This document shows, piece after piece, positions 6,348-12,167 of a stretch of DNA of 12,533 bases (positions are counted from its first letter, which is position 1; each line of letters opens with the position of its first letter). Under the pieces are notes generated by a model. It searched no databases. It worked only from the letters and a program-made list of their open reading frames with translations, and was not told the DNA's origin. Location: contig DEEY01000016.1 in the NCBI GenBank assembly GCA_002350545.1, positions 70,969 to 83,501 of the forward strand, written 5' to 3'. This DNA comes from Candidatus Saccharibacteria bacterium UBA2866. Lineage in GTDB: Bacteria; Patescibacteriota; Saccharimonadia; Saccharimonadales; Saccharimonadaceae. A program made the position numbers and the translations under genes.

Positions 6348-7760
6348 ATGAAAAGATTGCCAATTGTAGCACTAGTTGGACAGACAAACGCTGGTAAATC
6401 GTCGCTTTTAAATCGCATGGCTAGGAAAAACATTGCGATTGTGGCGCGGGAAGAAGGAACGACGCGAGATAATGTGGTAGCGACAATTGACGATGCGTTT
6501 GTGCTGATTGATACGGCAGGCCTTAAAGACCCGTCAGATGATTTTGAGGCTTCAATTCAGGAACAGATTCAGGATGCTATCGAATCGGCGGACGTAATAC
6601 TGGTAACTCTTGATTCTTCTAAATATTTTGATCATAAGGATGCAAAAATCGCAAAAGACGCACTAAGGTCTAAAAAACCAGTTTATTTAGTATTAAATAA
6701 ATGTGATCTCGGTGAATCGTTGCCAATTACCGAATTCCGCGCTTTAGGTATTGCGCCAGAGAATACTTATTATACTTCCGCTACGACCGGCCAAGGCATT
6801 AACGAGCTTAAAAGGAGCTTGAAATCCGTTTTTTCGGGGGACGGGTCGCTCGCTCCTGTCGTCACAGGGCTCGCGCCCTCATTCTCGGTCGTAACCTCCG
6901 AAAGCCCCCGAAAAAAGGATTTCCAAGCTCCTCTTAAGATAGCTTTGATTGGTCGGCCGAATGTGGGGAAGTCATCGCTATTTAACACGTTATCTAAAAA
7001 ACAGCAGGCGGTGGTGAGCTCCAAGCAGGGAACGACTCGGGATGTGAACCGAGTTTCGGTGAAATATAAGGGCAGGGAATTAGAAATTTTAGATACTGCG
7101 GGGTTGCGCAAGCCTGGTAAGCGTGAGGTAGGAATTGAGAAGTTTAGCGCGATACGGACTCTCGCCGCAATTGAAGAGGCAGATATTTGCTGCCTACTCG
7201 TTGATTCGACTGAGCCACATAGTAAATTGGATCAGTCGCTGGCTGGGCAGATTGTGGAAGCTGGTAAAGGCATTATTATGGTGGTGACGAAGTCTGATTT
7301 GTTGGAAGATGCGGAACCGACTAATTTCTTTGGCGAGGAGAACGTAGGGAATCGGACGGCGGCGGATTTTCTGCTAGATGCGCTGGAGAAGGACTATAAT
7401 TTCTTGCCGTATGCGCCGGTGGTTTTGACGTCGTCGGAGACGGGGCAGAATGTGACGCAGTTGTTTGAGCTGGCACTTGAGATTGACGAAAATCGTCACA
7501 TGGAAGTAAAAACTTCGGAACTGAATAAGATTTTGAATGAGGCGATTATTTCGCATCCGCCGGCGGGCCTCAAAAACACGCGGCCGAAGCCGAAATATAT
7601 TGTACAAACTGACGTTTGCCCGCCGTGGTTTGTAGTGCACGGACATGATTTAGGTTTGCTTCATTGGTCGTGGAAAAGGTTTTTGGAAAGAAAAATACGC
7701 GAAAAATATCCTTTTGTTGGTACGCCAATTATGTTTTCATATCGTAACGATAAAAATTAA
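6348..7760 (+). CDS. der: Ribosome biogenesis GTPase Der (EngA)
   Basis: 470 aa from the ATG at 6348. In-frame upstream codons back to 6270 are rejected because they cross the promoter and terminator. Der has two tandem GTPase domains and a KH-like domain and acts in 50S subunit assembly. Domain 1: G1 GQTNAGKS (11-18), GTTR (37-40), DTAG (55-58), NKCD (117-120), SAT (144-146). Domain 2: GRPNVGKSS (202-210), GTTRD (228-232), DTAG (249-252), TKSD (314-317), SSE (362-364). The KH-like domain is about 380-470. The first G1 differs from the usual GRPNVGKS, but the P-loop GxxxxGKS is intact. The interdomain linker, residues 154-197, is encoded by a 132-bp inverted-repeat element (6807-6938) that stays in phase and adds no stop codon. 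The gene is probably leaderless. Confidence 0.96.
   Translation: MKRLPIVALVGQTNAGKSSLLNRMARKNIAIVAREEGTTRDNVVATIDDAFVLIDTAGLKDPSDDFEASIQEQIQDAIESADVILVTLDSSKYFDHKDAKIAKDALRSKKPVYLVLNKCDLGESLPITEFRALGIAPENTYYTSATTGQGINELKRSLKSVFSGDGSLAPVVTGLAPSFSVVTSESPRKKDFQAPLKIALIGRPNVGKSSLFNTLSKKQQAVVSSKQGTTRDVNRVSVKYKGRELEILDTAGLRKPGKREVGIEKFSAIRTLAAIEEADICCLLVDSTEPHSKLDQSLAGQIVEAGKGIIMVVTKSDLLEDAEPTNFFGEENVGNRTAADFLLDALEKDYNFLPYAPVVLTSSETGQNVTQLFELALEIDENRHMEVKTSELNKILNEAIISHPPAGLKNTRPKPKYIVQTDVCPPWFVVHGHDLGLLHWSWKRFLERKIREKYPFVGTPIMFSYRNDKN
6807..6938 (+). repeat. In-frame palindromic element inside der
   Basis: The left arm 6807-6840 and right arm 6905-6938 are near-perfect reverse complements: about 32 bp, one A-C mismatch, and single-base bulges at 6828 and 6923/6924. 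The 64-nt centre is GC-rich and holds two more hairpins, CCTGT-CGTC-ACAGG and GGGC-TCGC-GCCC. The length is 132 bp, exactly 44 codons, covering the linker between the two GTPase domains. Base composition and structure differ from the flanking der sequence, which suggests insertion of a palindromic repeat. Whether it is repeated elsewhere in the genome is unknown. Confidence 0.7.
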
Positions 7761-7765
7761 TTTTG

Positions 7766-7774
7766 TGTTATAAT
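7766..7774 (+). promoter_or_regulatory. Extended -10 promoter of PIN-PhoH gene
   Basis: TGT-TATAAT, with the hexamer at 7769-7774 and a poor -35. The start should be near 7781, giving a 70-75 nt leader, the longest protein-gene leader in the window. Confidence 0.55.
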
Positions 7775-7780
7775 AGGTTT

Positions 7781-7853
7781 TAGGTGGGGGCAATTTAGAC
7801 TAGAGTGTCTATTTTTTAACACTTTAGAAGCACCTTAAAAAGGAGGGGAGAGT
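7781..7853 (+). promoter_or_regulatory. Structured 5' leader and strong Shine-Dalgarno of PIN-PhoH
   Basis: CTAGAGTGT (7800-7808) pairs with ACACTTTAG (7819-7827) in a 9-bp helix with one G-U. AGGTG (7782-7786) can pair with CACCT (7831-7835) to close an outer helix. AGGAGGGGAG follows at 7841-7850, just before the ATG at 7854. The fold leaves the ribosome-binding site exposed next to the helix base. Confidence 0.45.
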
Positions 7854-9437
7854 ATGGTATTAAATCGACCGATTTACGTACTCGATACCAATGTATTAGT
7901 GGATTATGCCGATGTTCTTCCAGGTGAAGACAGCAAACAGCCGATTAACCCAACGATTGATTTTAGCGATGCATATATCGTGGTACCATCTGTAGTGATA
8001 CGTGAATTGTCTAATTTCAAAAAGGAAAGTTCGGACCGCGGTATTGCAGCAAGAAAAGTACTGAGGAGAATGAGGGCTCTGGTAGAAAAGGAAAACCCAA
8101 CAATGGAAGATGTTTACCGTTTAAACACCCTCGATGATGATCATCGAATTGTAGTTTTGCCGGTAGATAAAAACTTTCATCGGGCCTTACCTTTTTATCC
8201 ATCCGATGAGGATATGGACGGGCAAATCATTTTAACAGCACTGTCGGCAGTTGCTTTAAAAAATTCTTTACCGATTGATAAAGCAATTGTTAATCATTCG
8301 ATGGCGACGATGCAGGCTAATGATGTTGTCTTGGTTACAAACGACAATGGTTTGGCGATTCGCGCTAGAGAACGTGGGCTTTTGACTATGCGTTATGGCT
8401 ATCAGTATCCTGATCCCTACACTGGTCGGCGCGATATTACGGTTCCAAAGGAATTGTTCGAGGAGTTTTACACGGGCGGCAGTATTTCGCTGGAAACATG
8501 GACAAAGTTTATGCCCGATGAACCAGAACTCGTTGCAAACGAATTCCTCGTGATGACTCCAGAGAACAATGATTACCCACTGGGTTACGACCCGAATTGT
8601 GATTGGGAATATGGTAATATCGGCCGGTACGAAGTCCGGGAGGAGGCCATTGTAAAGCTGCGTTATCTGCGAGATTTTCCGGTTGGGGTTAAAAACGCCG
8701 GTCAGGCGATCTATGCGGAAGCTTTAATGGACCCAAACGTTTCTGCAGTTGTCTGTACCGGTCCCGCCGGGACAGGAAAAACCTATATGGCTACGGTCTA
8801 TGGTTATAGTGCTTGTAGCGATGGTGAATTTATCGGCGTAACAGTCGTGCCGTGTGATTGTAAAAACACGCACGGTTATTTACCGGGAGACCTGGATGAA
8901 AAAATGGACCCGGACGTGCAGCCAATGAAAAATGCCTTGAGGAATTACCTTTTAACTGAAGATTCCAAATACCGGAAGGAACTAGCGAACCTGAAGAAAT
9001 TTGGAACTGGCGCAGAAGGTAGAAAAAAAGCAAAATCTCAGGGAGACTGCAAGGAAGAGGGCAACGGCAAACGTTCACTAAAAGTAAAGTTGGCGGATCA
9101 CGTAGATTTGATTTGGAGTAATTGGTTTACGAATATTCCGATTTGCTTCGCAAGAGGTCGTGATTTTGCCCACGAACTGGCGATATTCGATGAGTTCCAA
9201 GATCAGACTGTCTCACAGGCTGATACCTTAATCAAGCGACTTGGTCAGGATGGAAAAATCGTCATCACCGGCGATATTAAACAGATTCATGCTCCGTATA
9301 TCGACGAGACGAGCAGTGGACTGACGTATGCTTCGAGGATTTTAATGGACAGCCCAATGGTTGCCCAAGTTAGTTTTACCGAAGAAGAAGTAATACGGCA
9401 CCCGCTGGTCAAAACAGTCGCAATGCGGCAGAAGTAG
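7854..9437 (+). CDS. PIN-domain/PhoH ATPase fusion (PhoH2/YlaK-like), predicted RNase-helicase
   Basis: 527 aa. The N-terminal PIN nuclease domain (about 6-180) shows the expected acidic set: D11 in LDTNVLVD, E51 in RELSNF, D122 and D164 in VTNDNGLAIRARERGL. The C-terminal PhoH ATPase has Walker A GPAGTGKT (303-310), GYLPGD (341-346), Walker B AIFDEFQD (443-450) and GDIKQIH (473-479). Mycobacterial PhoH2, with the same architecture, unwinds and cleaves RNA, so a role in RNA turnover is likely. The PhoH part is divergent: FDEFQDQ replaces the usual DEAQN-type Walker B, and an Arg-Pro motif before LPGD reads VPCDCKNTH. The ATG at 7854 has an excellent Shine-Dalgarno. An intrinsic terminator follows 40 bp after the stop. 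Confidence 0.92.
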   Translation: MVLNRPIYVLDTNVLVDYADVLPGEDSKQPINPTIDFSDAYIVVPSVVIRELSNFKKESSDRGIAARKVLRRMRALVEKENPTMEDVYRLNTLDDDHRIVVLPVDKNFHRALPFYPSDEDMDGQIILTALSAVALKNSLPIDKAIVNHSMATMQANDVVLVTNDNGLAIRARERGLLTMRYGYQYPDPYTGRRDITVPKELFEEFYTGGSISLETWTKFMPDEPELVANEFLVMTPENNDYPLGYDPNCDWEYGNIGRYEVREEAIVKLRYLRDFPVGVKNAGQAIYAEALMDPNVSAVVCTGPAGTGKTYMATVYGYSACSDGEFIGVTVVPCDCKNTHGYLPGDLDEKMDPDVQPMKNALRNYLLTEDSKYRKELANLKKFGTGAEGRKKAKSQGDCKEEGNGKRSLKVKLADHVDLIWSNWFTNIPICFARGRDFAHELAIFDEFQDQTVSQADTLIKRLGQDGKIVITGDIKQIHAPYIDETSSGLTYASRILMDSPMVAQVSFTEEEVIRHPLVKTVAMRQK

Positions 9438-9476
9438 TCTTTTGAAAAAGGATTGAATATACGCTCCCACCCTTAC

Positions 9477-9503
9477 AAAACTCCGCTCATTTGCGGAGTT
9501 TTT
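9477..9503 (+). terminator. Intrinsic terminator after PIN-PhoH
   Basis: AAAACTCCGC (9477-9486) pairs perfectly with GCGGAGTTTT (9493-9502) around TCATTT, ending in five T. Its 3' arm can instead pair with the next element (9515-9524). Confidence 0.85.
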
Positions 9504-9510
9504 CAGATGG

Positions 9511-9605
9511 TAGAGAAAAACTCCTAAACGTGCCCTTCGGGCACGTTCCGGGCCACTCGGGCCAAGTCCTTATGTCCCGCAGGACAGATTAGGAGTTTTT
9601 CTTTA
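9511..9605 (+). repeat. Nested palindrome between PIN-PhoH and pth
   Basis: The outer stem 9511-9527/9589-9605 has 17 pairs with one G-T. It encloses a 9-bp hairpin AACGTGCCC/GGGCACGTT (9527-9547), a GGCC-ACTCG-GGCC hairpin (9551-9563) and TGTCC-CGCA-GGACA (9573-9586), so it can fold as a four-way junction. The 3' arm ends in TTTTTCTTT and could act as a second terminator. It lies just upstream of the pth -10. Its GC-rich hairpins inside an AT-rich closing stem resemble the palindrome in der in architecture, not in sequence. Confidence 0.7.
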
Positions 9606-9610
9606 CCGTG

Positions 9611-9619
9611 TGGTATAAT
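9611..9619 (+). promoter_or_regulatory. Extended -10 promoter of pth (leaderless)
   Basis: TGG-TATAAT with the hexamer at 9614-9619, 6 nt before the ATG at 9626. No Shine-Dalgarno is present. The -35 position falls within the 3' arm of the nested palindrome and matches poorly. Confidence 0.6.
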
Positions 9620-9625
9620 TGCGCT

Positions 9626-10144
9626 ATGAAACTAGTTGTAGGACTTGGAAATCCAGAGAGTAAGTATAATTTTACTAGGCATAATACCGGGTTTTTGGTG
9701 CTGGATTATTATTTAAAAGTGAAGGGGTTGAAGTGGTCTAGTGAACCACGGATGGGGGCTTTGTGGGCAAAAGACGGCGATGTGATTTATATTAAACCGC
9801 AAGAATACTATAACGTGAGTGGACGAGCAGTAGCGGCTTATATGAAATACTATAAGATTCCGACCTCTGATATTTTGGTGATTTGTGATGATTTTAATCT
9901 GGAGTTTGGTGTGGTGCGTTACCGAGCTTCGGGCAGAGCAGCAGGGAATAACGGGCTAAAATCGATTATTGCGAGTATCGGAACGGAAGATTTCCCGCGG
10001 ATTCGGATAGGGACAGGGAATGATGGATTGCGAAGTAAACTTGGGGATACGGATTTTGTGTTATCGAAATTCACGCCGGAAGAGAAAACCAAGCTACCGG
10101 AGATTTTAAATGAGGTGGTGGGAAGACTCGGGCAGGTGATATAA
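9626..10144 (+). CDS. pth: Peptidyl-tRNA hydrolase
   Basis: 172 aa. It hydrolyses peptidyl-tRNAs released from stalled ribosomes, in the cytoplasm. N9 in GLGNP, the catalytic His19 in TRHNTGF, N63 in YYNVSGRA and an Asp at 88/89 in CDDFNLEFG match the family's functional positions. The later motif usually read as HNGL is NNGL here (108-111), a notable substitution at a substrate-contact position. The in-frame GTG at 9608 is rejected because it precedes the -10 hexamer. The ATG at 9626 gives the standard MKLVVGLGNP start. Length is slightly short (about 180-195 is typical), with a reduced C-terminal helix region. The stop is 3 bp from the convergent dprA stop. Confidence 0.96.
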   Translation: MKLVVGLGNPESKYNFTRHNTGFLVLDYYLKVKGLKWSSEPRMGALWAKDGDVIYIKPQEYYNVSGRAVAAYMKYYKIPTSDILVICDDFNLEFGVVRYRASGRAAGNNGLKSIIASIGTEDFPRIRIGTGNDGLRSKLGDTDFVLSKFTPEEKTKLPEILNEVVGRLGQVI

Positions 10145-10147
10145 CCT

Positions 10148-11095
10148 TCAAGTTAAACCCCACTGGTTCATGCCAAGGGAACGAAGACGACCCTTGATTT
10201 CGAGGAGGGTGGTGGTTTGGTTAAATACTTCTGGTGGAAGGTGAGTTTTTGCCATGATTTCTTCGCCAGAACGAAGACCCTCGGATAAGGCGGTGAGAAT
10301 GAGAGTTTCAACATCTGTGTCACCGATGAGATTTTGTTTTTGGAGTTTTTTACGTGTTTTTAGGTATTCTTCAGGGAATAGGAGCTCGAGAATATCTCTT
10401 GGTTCAGTATAGGGAATTGCGCCTTGTTTGATAAGTTTATTGCAGCCTTGAGAATAGGGATTGGTGATGTTGCCAGGGACAGCAAAGACGGTTTTACCTT
10501 GTTCGATGGCGTGAGTGGCAGTATTTAGGGAACCCGATTGTTCGGCCGCTTCAACCACCACTACAATATCCGCAAGACCAGCAATAAGGCGGTTGCGCTC
10601 AAGGAAGCTGGTTTTTGGAAACACCTCAGCTCCTGGAGCATATTCCGATATAATAGCACCGCCCTTTTTAATAATATCCTTAGCGAGAGATAGGTGGTTT
10701 CGAGGATATATTCGATCAATTGGGGTACCAAGAACGGCCACGGTTACACCACCCGCATCAAGACAGCCTTGGTGACCGATACTATCAATGCCGTAGGCGA
10801 GGCCGGAAACAATAACGACGCCCTTTTTAGCTAGTTCGTAGGCTAATTTGTGAGCGACTTCTGCGCCATATCTAGTATTGTGGCGGCTGCCAACGATGGC
10901 AACGGTTTTTGGACGCTCTGTTCGGTTTTGTTCGGGTTTTGGTTTAGCTGTTTTTGCCATATTTTCTGGAATTTTACCACGAAAATACAATGTTTTAGGC
11001 TTAAGCGCAATAGCGTCTAACACCTCTGTAAAATTATGCTCTAGGGGTGATATTTGGTTGATTTTTTCAAAAAAGTTGGTAAAAAGTGTTGACAT
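10148..11095 (-). CDS. dprA: DNA-processing protein DprA
   Basis: 315 aa. DprA binds incoming single-stranded DNA and loads RecA during natural transformation; it is widely kept in CPR genomes. The Rossmann-like core includes VGSR (about 68-71), SGLAYGID (97-104), GGVTVAVLG, ISEYAPG, ERNRLIAGLAD (166-176), VEAAEQSGSL and GKTVFAVPG. A C-terminal winged-helix domain (about 258-315) follows. The N-terminal SAM domain of larger DprA proteins is absent, and a Lys/Pro-rich insert (about 45-62) precedes the core. The ATG at 11095 has AGGAG 8 nt upstream. The start codon overlaps the -35 hexamer of the divergent RNA gene, so strong use of that promoter could interfere with dprA expression. Confidence 0.95.
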   Translation of the reverse strand: MSTLFTNFFEKINQISPLEHNFTEVLDAIALKPKTLYFRGKIPENMAKTAKPKPEQNRTERPKTVAIVGSRHNTRYGAEVAHKLAYELAKKGVVIVSGLAYGIDSIGHQGCLDAGGVTVAVLGTPIDRIYPRNHLSLAKDIIKKGGAIISEYAPGAEVFPKTSFLERNRLIAGLADIVVVVEAAEQSGSLNTATHAIEQGKTVFAVPGNITNPYSQGCNKLIKQGAIPYTEPRDILELLFPEEYLKTRKKLQKQNLIGDTDVETLILTALSEGLRSGEEIMAKTHLPPEVFNQTTTLLEIKGRLRSLGMNQWGLT

Positions 11096-11117
11096 TTTAT
11101 TTCTCCTGTGCTATAAT
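11089..11117 (+). promoter_or_regulatory. Full-consensus promoter of the structured RNA
   Basis: TTGACA (11089-11094), exactly 17 bp, then TATAAT (11112-11117) with TGTGC ahead of it. This is the best promoter in the window, as expected for an abundant RNA. It overlaps the start codon and Shine-Dalgarno of divergent dprA. Confidence 0.85.
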
Positions 11118-11123
11118 TAATGC

Positions 11124-11438
11124 AGTTGGTACGCAAAAAAGCGTGCCACACCGCACCTAAATAAGTTATAATTTCAGTTATACTACTTCCAGTATAACAG
11201 AAATTGCGAGCTTTTGAAACCCTTTCGGGCATTAAATTTCTTCATGGTTTAATTGCTTATAAGTATTACCTCCACTTTGAAAGGACCACTTCGAAGGCTT
11301 AGCAATCCCTCTAACCGGCGGGCCCCATGACTAGTGTGAGGTGGGTTACGCTTCCGGGGCTTCACCCGGTATAGTGAGAAGCGTTAGAGGGCCAAAATGG
11401 CCTCAGGTGATGCCCACCCTTACCTGAGGCCTTTTTGG
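11124..11438 (+). ncRNA. Uncharacterised structured non-coding RNA (about 310 nt)
   Basis: A consensus promoter ends at 11117 and an intrinsic terminator at 11392-11438, with no credible ORF between. Helices I can draw: GGTACGC/GCGTGCC (11128-11134/11141-11147, A6 loop); a 13-bp hairpin 11171-11184/11191-11204 with one A-A mismatch; 11204-11214 with 11294-11305 in two segments; CCCTCTAAC/GTTAGAGGG (11307-11315/11383-11391); and GCCCC/GGGGC (11322-11326/11356-11360). GGTGGG (11340-11345) is complementary to CCCACC in the terminator loop. I do not find the conserved core of RNase P RNA, the tRNA-like ends of tmRNA, the SRP tetraloop domain, or a full T-box motif. A cis-regulatory leader of the next gene is a second possibility. 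Confidence 0.72.
11392..11438 (+). terminator. Intrinsic terminator of the structured RNA
   Basis: GGCCTCAGGT (11399-11408) pairs with ACCTGAGGCC (11422-11431). After one T-T mismatch the stem extends as CCAAAA (11392-11397) with TTTTGG (11433-11438), giving 16 pairs. The 13-nt loop contains CCCACC, complementary to GGTGGG upstream in the RNA. The T-tract is 11432-11436. Confidence 0.9.
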
Positions 11439-11450
11439 TGGTTTAAAACG

Positions 11451-11459
11451 TGACATAAT
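11451..11459 (+). promoter_or_regulatory. Extended -10 promoter of the 11480 gene
   Basis: TGA-CATAAT, hexamer 11454-11459. The start of transcription would be near 11466, downstream of the in-frame ATG at 11458, so that ATG cannot be the start codon for this promoter. GAGGAG (11468-11473) then lies 6 nt before the ATG at 11480. Confidence 0.5.
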
Positions 11460-11479
11460 GAGGAAAAGAGGAGATTTTT

Positions 11480-12129
11480 ATGGCAAAAACAAAAGTAAGG
11501 GGGAGAAAAAAGCAGAGGTGACCACAACCAATAATAACAGTAATGGCAAAACTATTGCAATTGCAGTACTAGGGACAATGCTGGGGTGCTTGATACTGAT
11601 GTTTGCGGTATTAGCGTTAACGGGTGTAATTAAATTTGGCAACACTACTCCTAACACCGAAACTACTGAGGTGAATACTGGGGATACTACTAATTCTGAC
11701 GATTTGGTTGAAAACACCTATAAAAGAGTAGCCGTCAACGGAAATTTAGTAGAAACAGGTGATTTAGAGTTTTATTTACCGAAGAAATTTGAATCTGGTA
11801 ATAAAACCAAAGATGGCGCCTATACTTATAATTTGGTAGATGATGATGGCTGGGCACAGGTACTAGTGTATGCTGAAAATAGCTCGCTCACACCTAGTAA
11901 ATTCTTGCTAGAAAAAAGCCCCTATCTAGATATTACCGATACGGACTACGAGATGAATGGCACCTCTTGGGTACAGGGAGAAACCGGAAATATTTTAGCT
12001 TATGCTACGAAGCTAGATGGTAAAGTTTACGCAGTTATTTACACCGTAAAATTAGATTCTGACACCACTAGTGAAGCTATGTCTATGATTCCAAAAACCC
12101 TATACATGAAGCGGATTTATCAAAAGTAG
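11480..12129 (+). CDS. Single-pass membrane protein, unknown function; start and body in different frames
   Basis: The well-placed Shine-Dalgarno GAGGAG leads to an ATG at 11480 that codes for 13 residues (MAKTKVRGRKKQR) and stops at TGA 11519-11521. The long frame is -1 relative to it. A GTG at 11518 overlaps that stop (GTGA) and opens a 203-aa protein; an in-frame ATG at 11458 also exists but overlaps the -10. An A-AAA-AAG heptamer (11506-11512) in the first frame would give a fused N-terminus MAKTKVRGRKK-AEVTTT. The body has a Thr/Asn-rich start, one transmembrane helix (about 15-38 from the GTG), a Thr-rich linker, and an extracytoplasmic domain of about 130 residues with no motif I recognise. 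Its topology resembles the 1500 gene. Frameshift, coupling or a sequence error are all possible. Confidence 0.7.
11506..11512 (+). other. A-AAA-AAG slippery heptamer
   Basis: Positions 11506-11512 read A AAA AAG in the frame of the ATG at 11480, the same heptamer that drives -1 frameshifting in E. coli dnaX. It is two codons before the zero-frame stop. A Shine-Dalgarno-like AAGGGGGAG (11497-11505) abuts it, closer than the spacing known to stimulate dnaX. Confidence 0.5.
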
Positions 12130-12137
12130 GACAAAAT

Positions 12138-12163
12138 TAACCCCGGCCATGTGACCGGGGTTA
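12138..12163. terminator. Convergent (bidirectional) terminator hairpin
   Basis: TAACCCCGG (12138-12146) pairs with CCGGGGTTA (12155-12163) around an 8-nt loop, between the stops of two convergent genes. On the minus strand it is followed by TTAATTTT-like sequence (a better U-tract); on the plus strand only by TTATAG. Confidence 0.7.
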
Positions 12164-12167
12164 TAGA

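Noticed and set aside
6212..6433. Minus-strand 73-aa ORF over tRNA-Glu and the der 5' end
   Set aside because: It begins inside der and ends with an antisense tRNA translation (GGIRTRD-like), a well-known spurious annotation type. It has no own promoter or Shine-Dalgarno.
9608..9625. GTG start for pth
   Set aside because: The GTG precedes the TATAAT hexamer; the ATG at 9626 gives the normal Pth N-terminus.
11124..11438. RNase P RNA, tmRNA, SRP RNA or T-box
   Set aside because: There is no GAGGAAAGTCC core, no tRNA-like ends with TTCGAAT-CCA, no SRP GGAAG/AGCA loop pair, and the GGTGGGTTACGC segment only loosely resembles a T-box and lacks a tRNA-synthetase gene downstream. ACAGAAAT near 11197 is part of a hairpin arm, not the RNase P motif.
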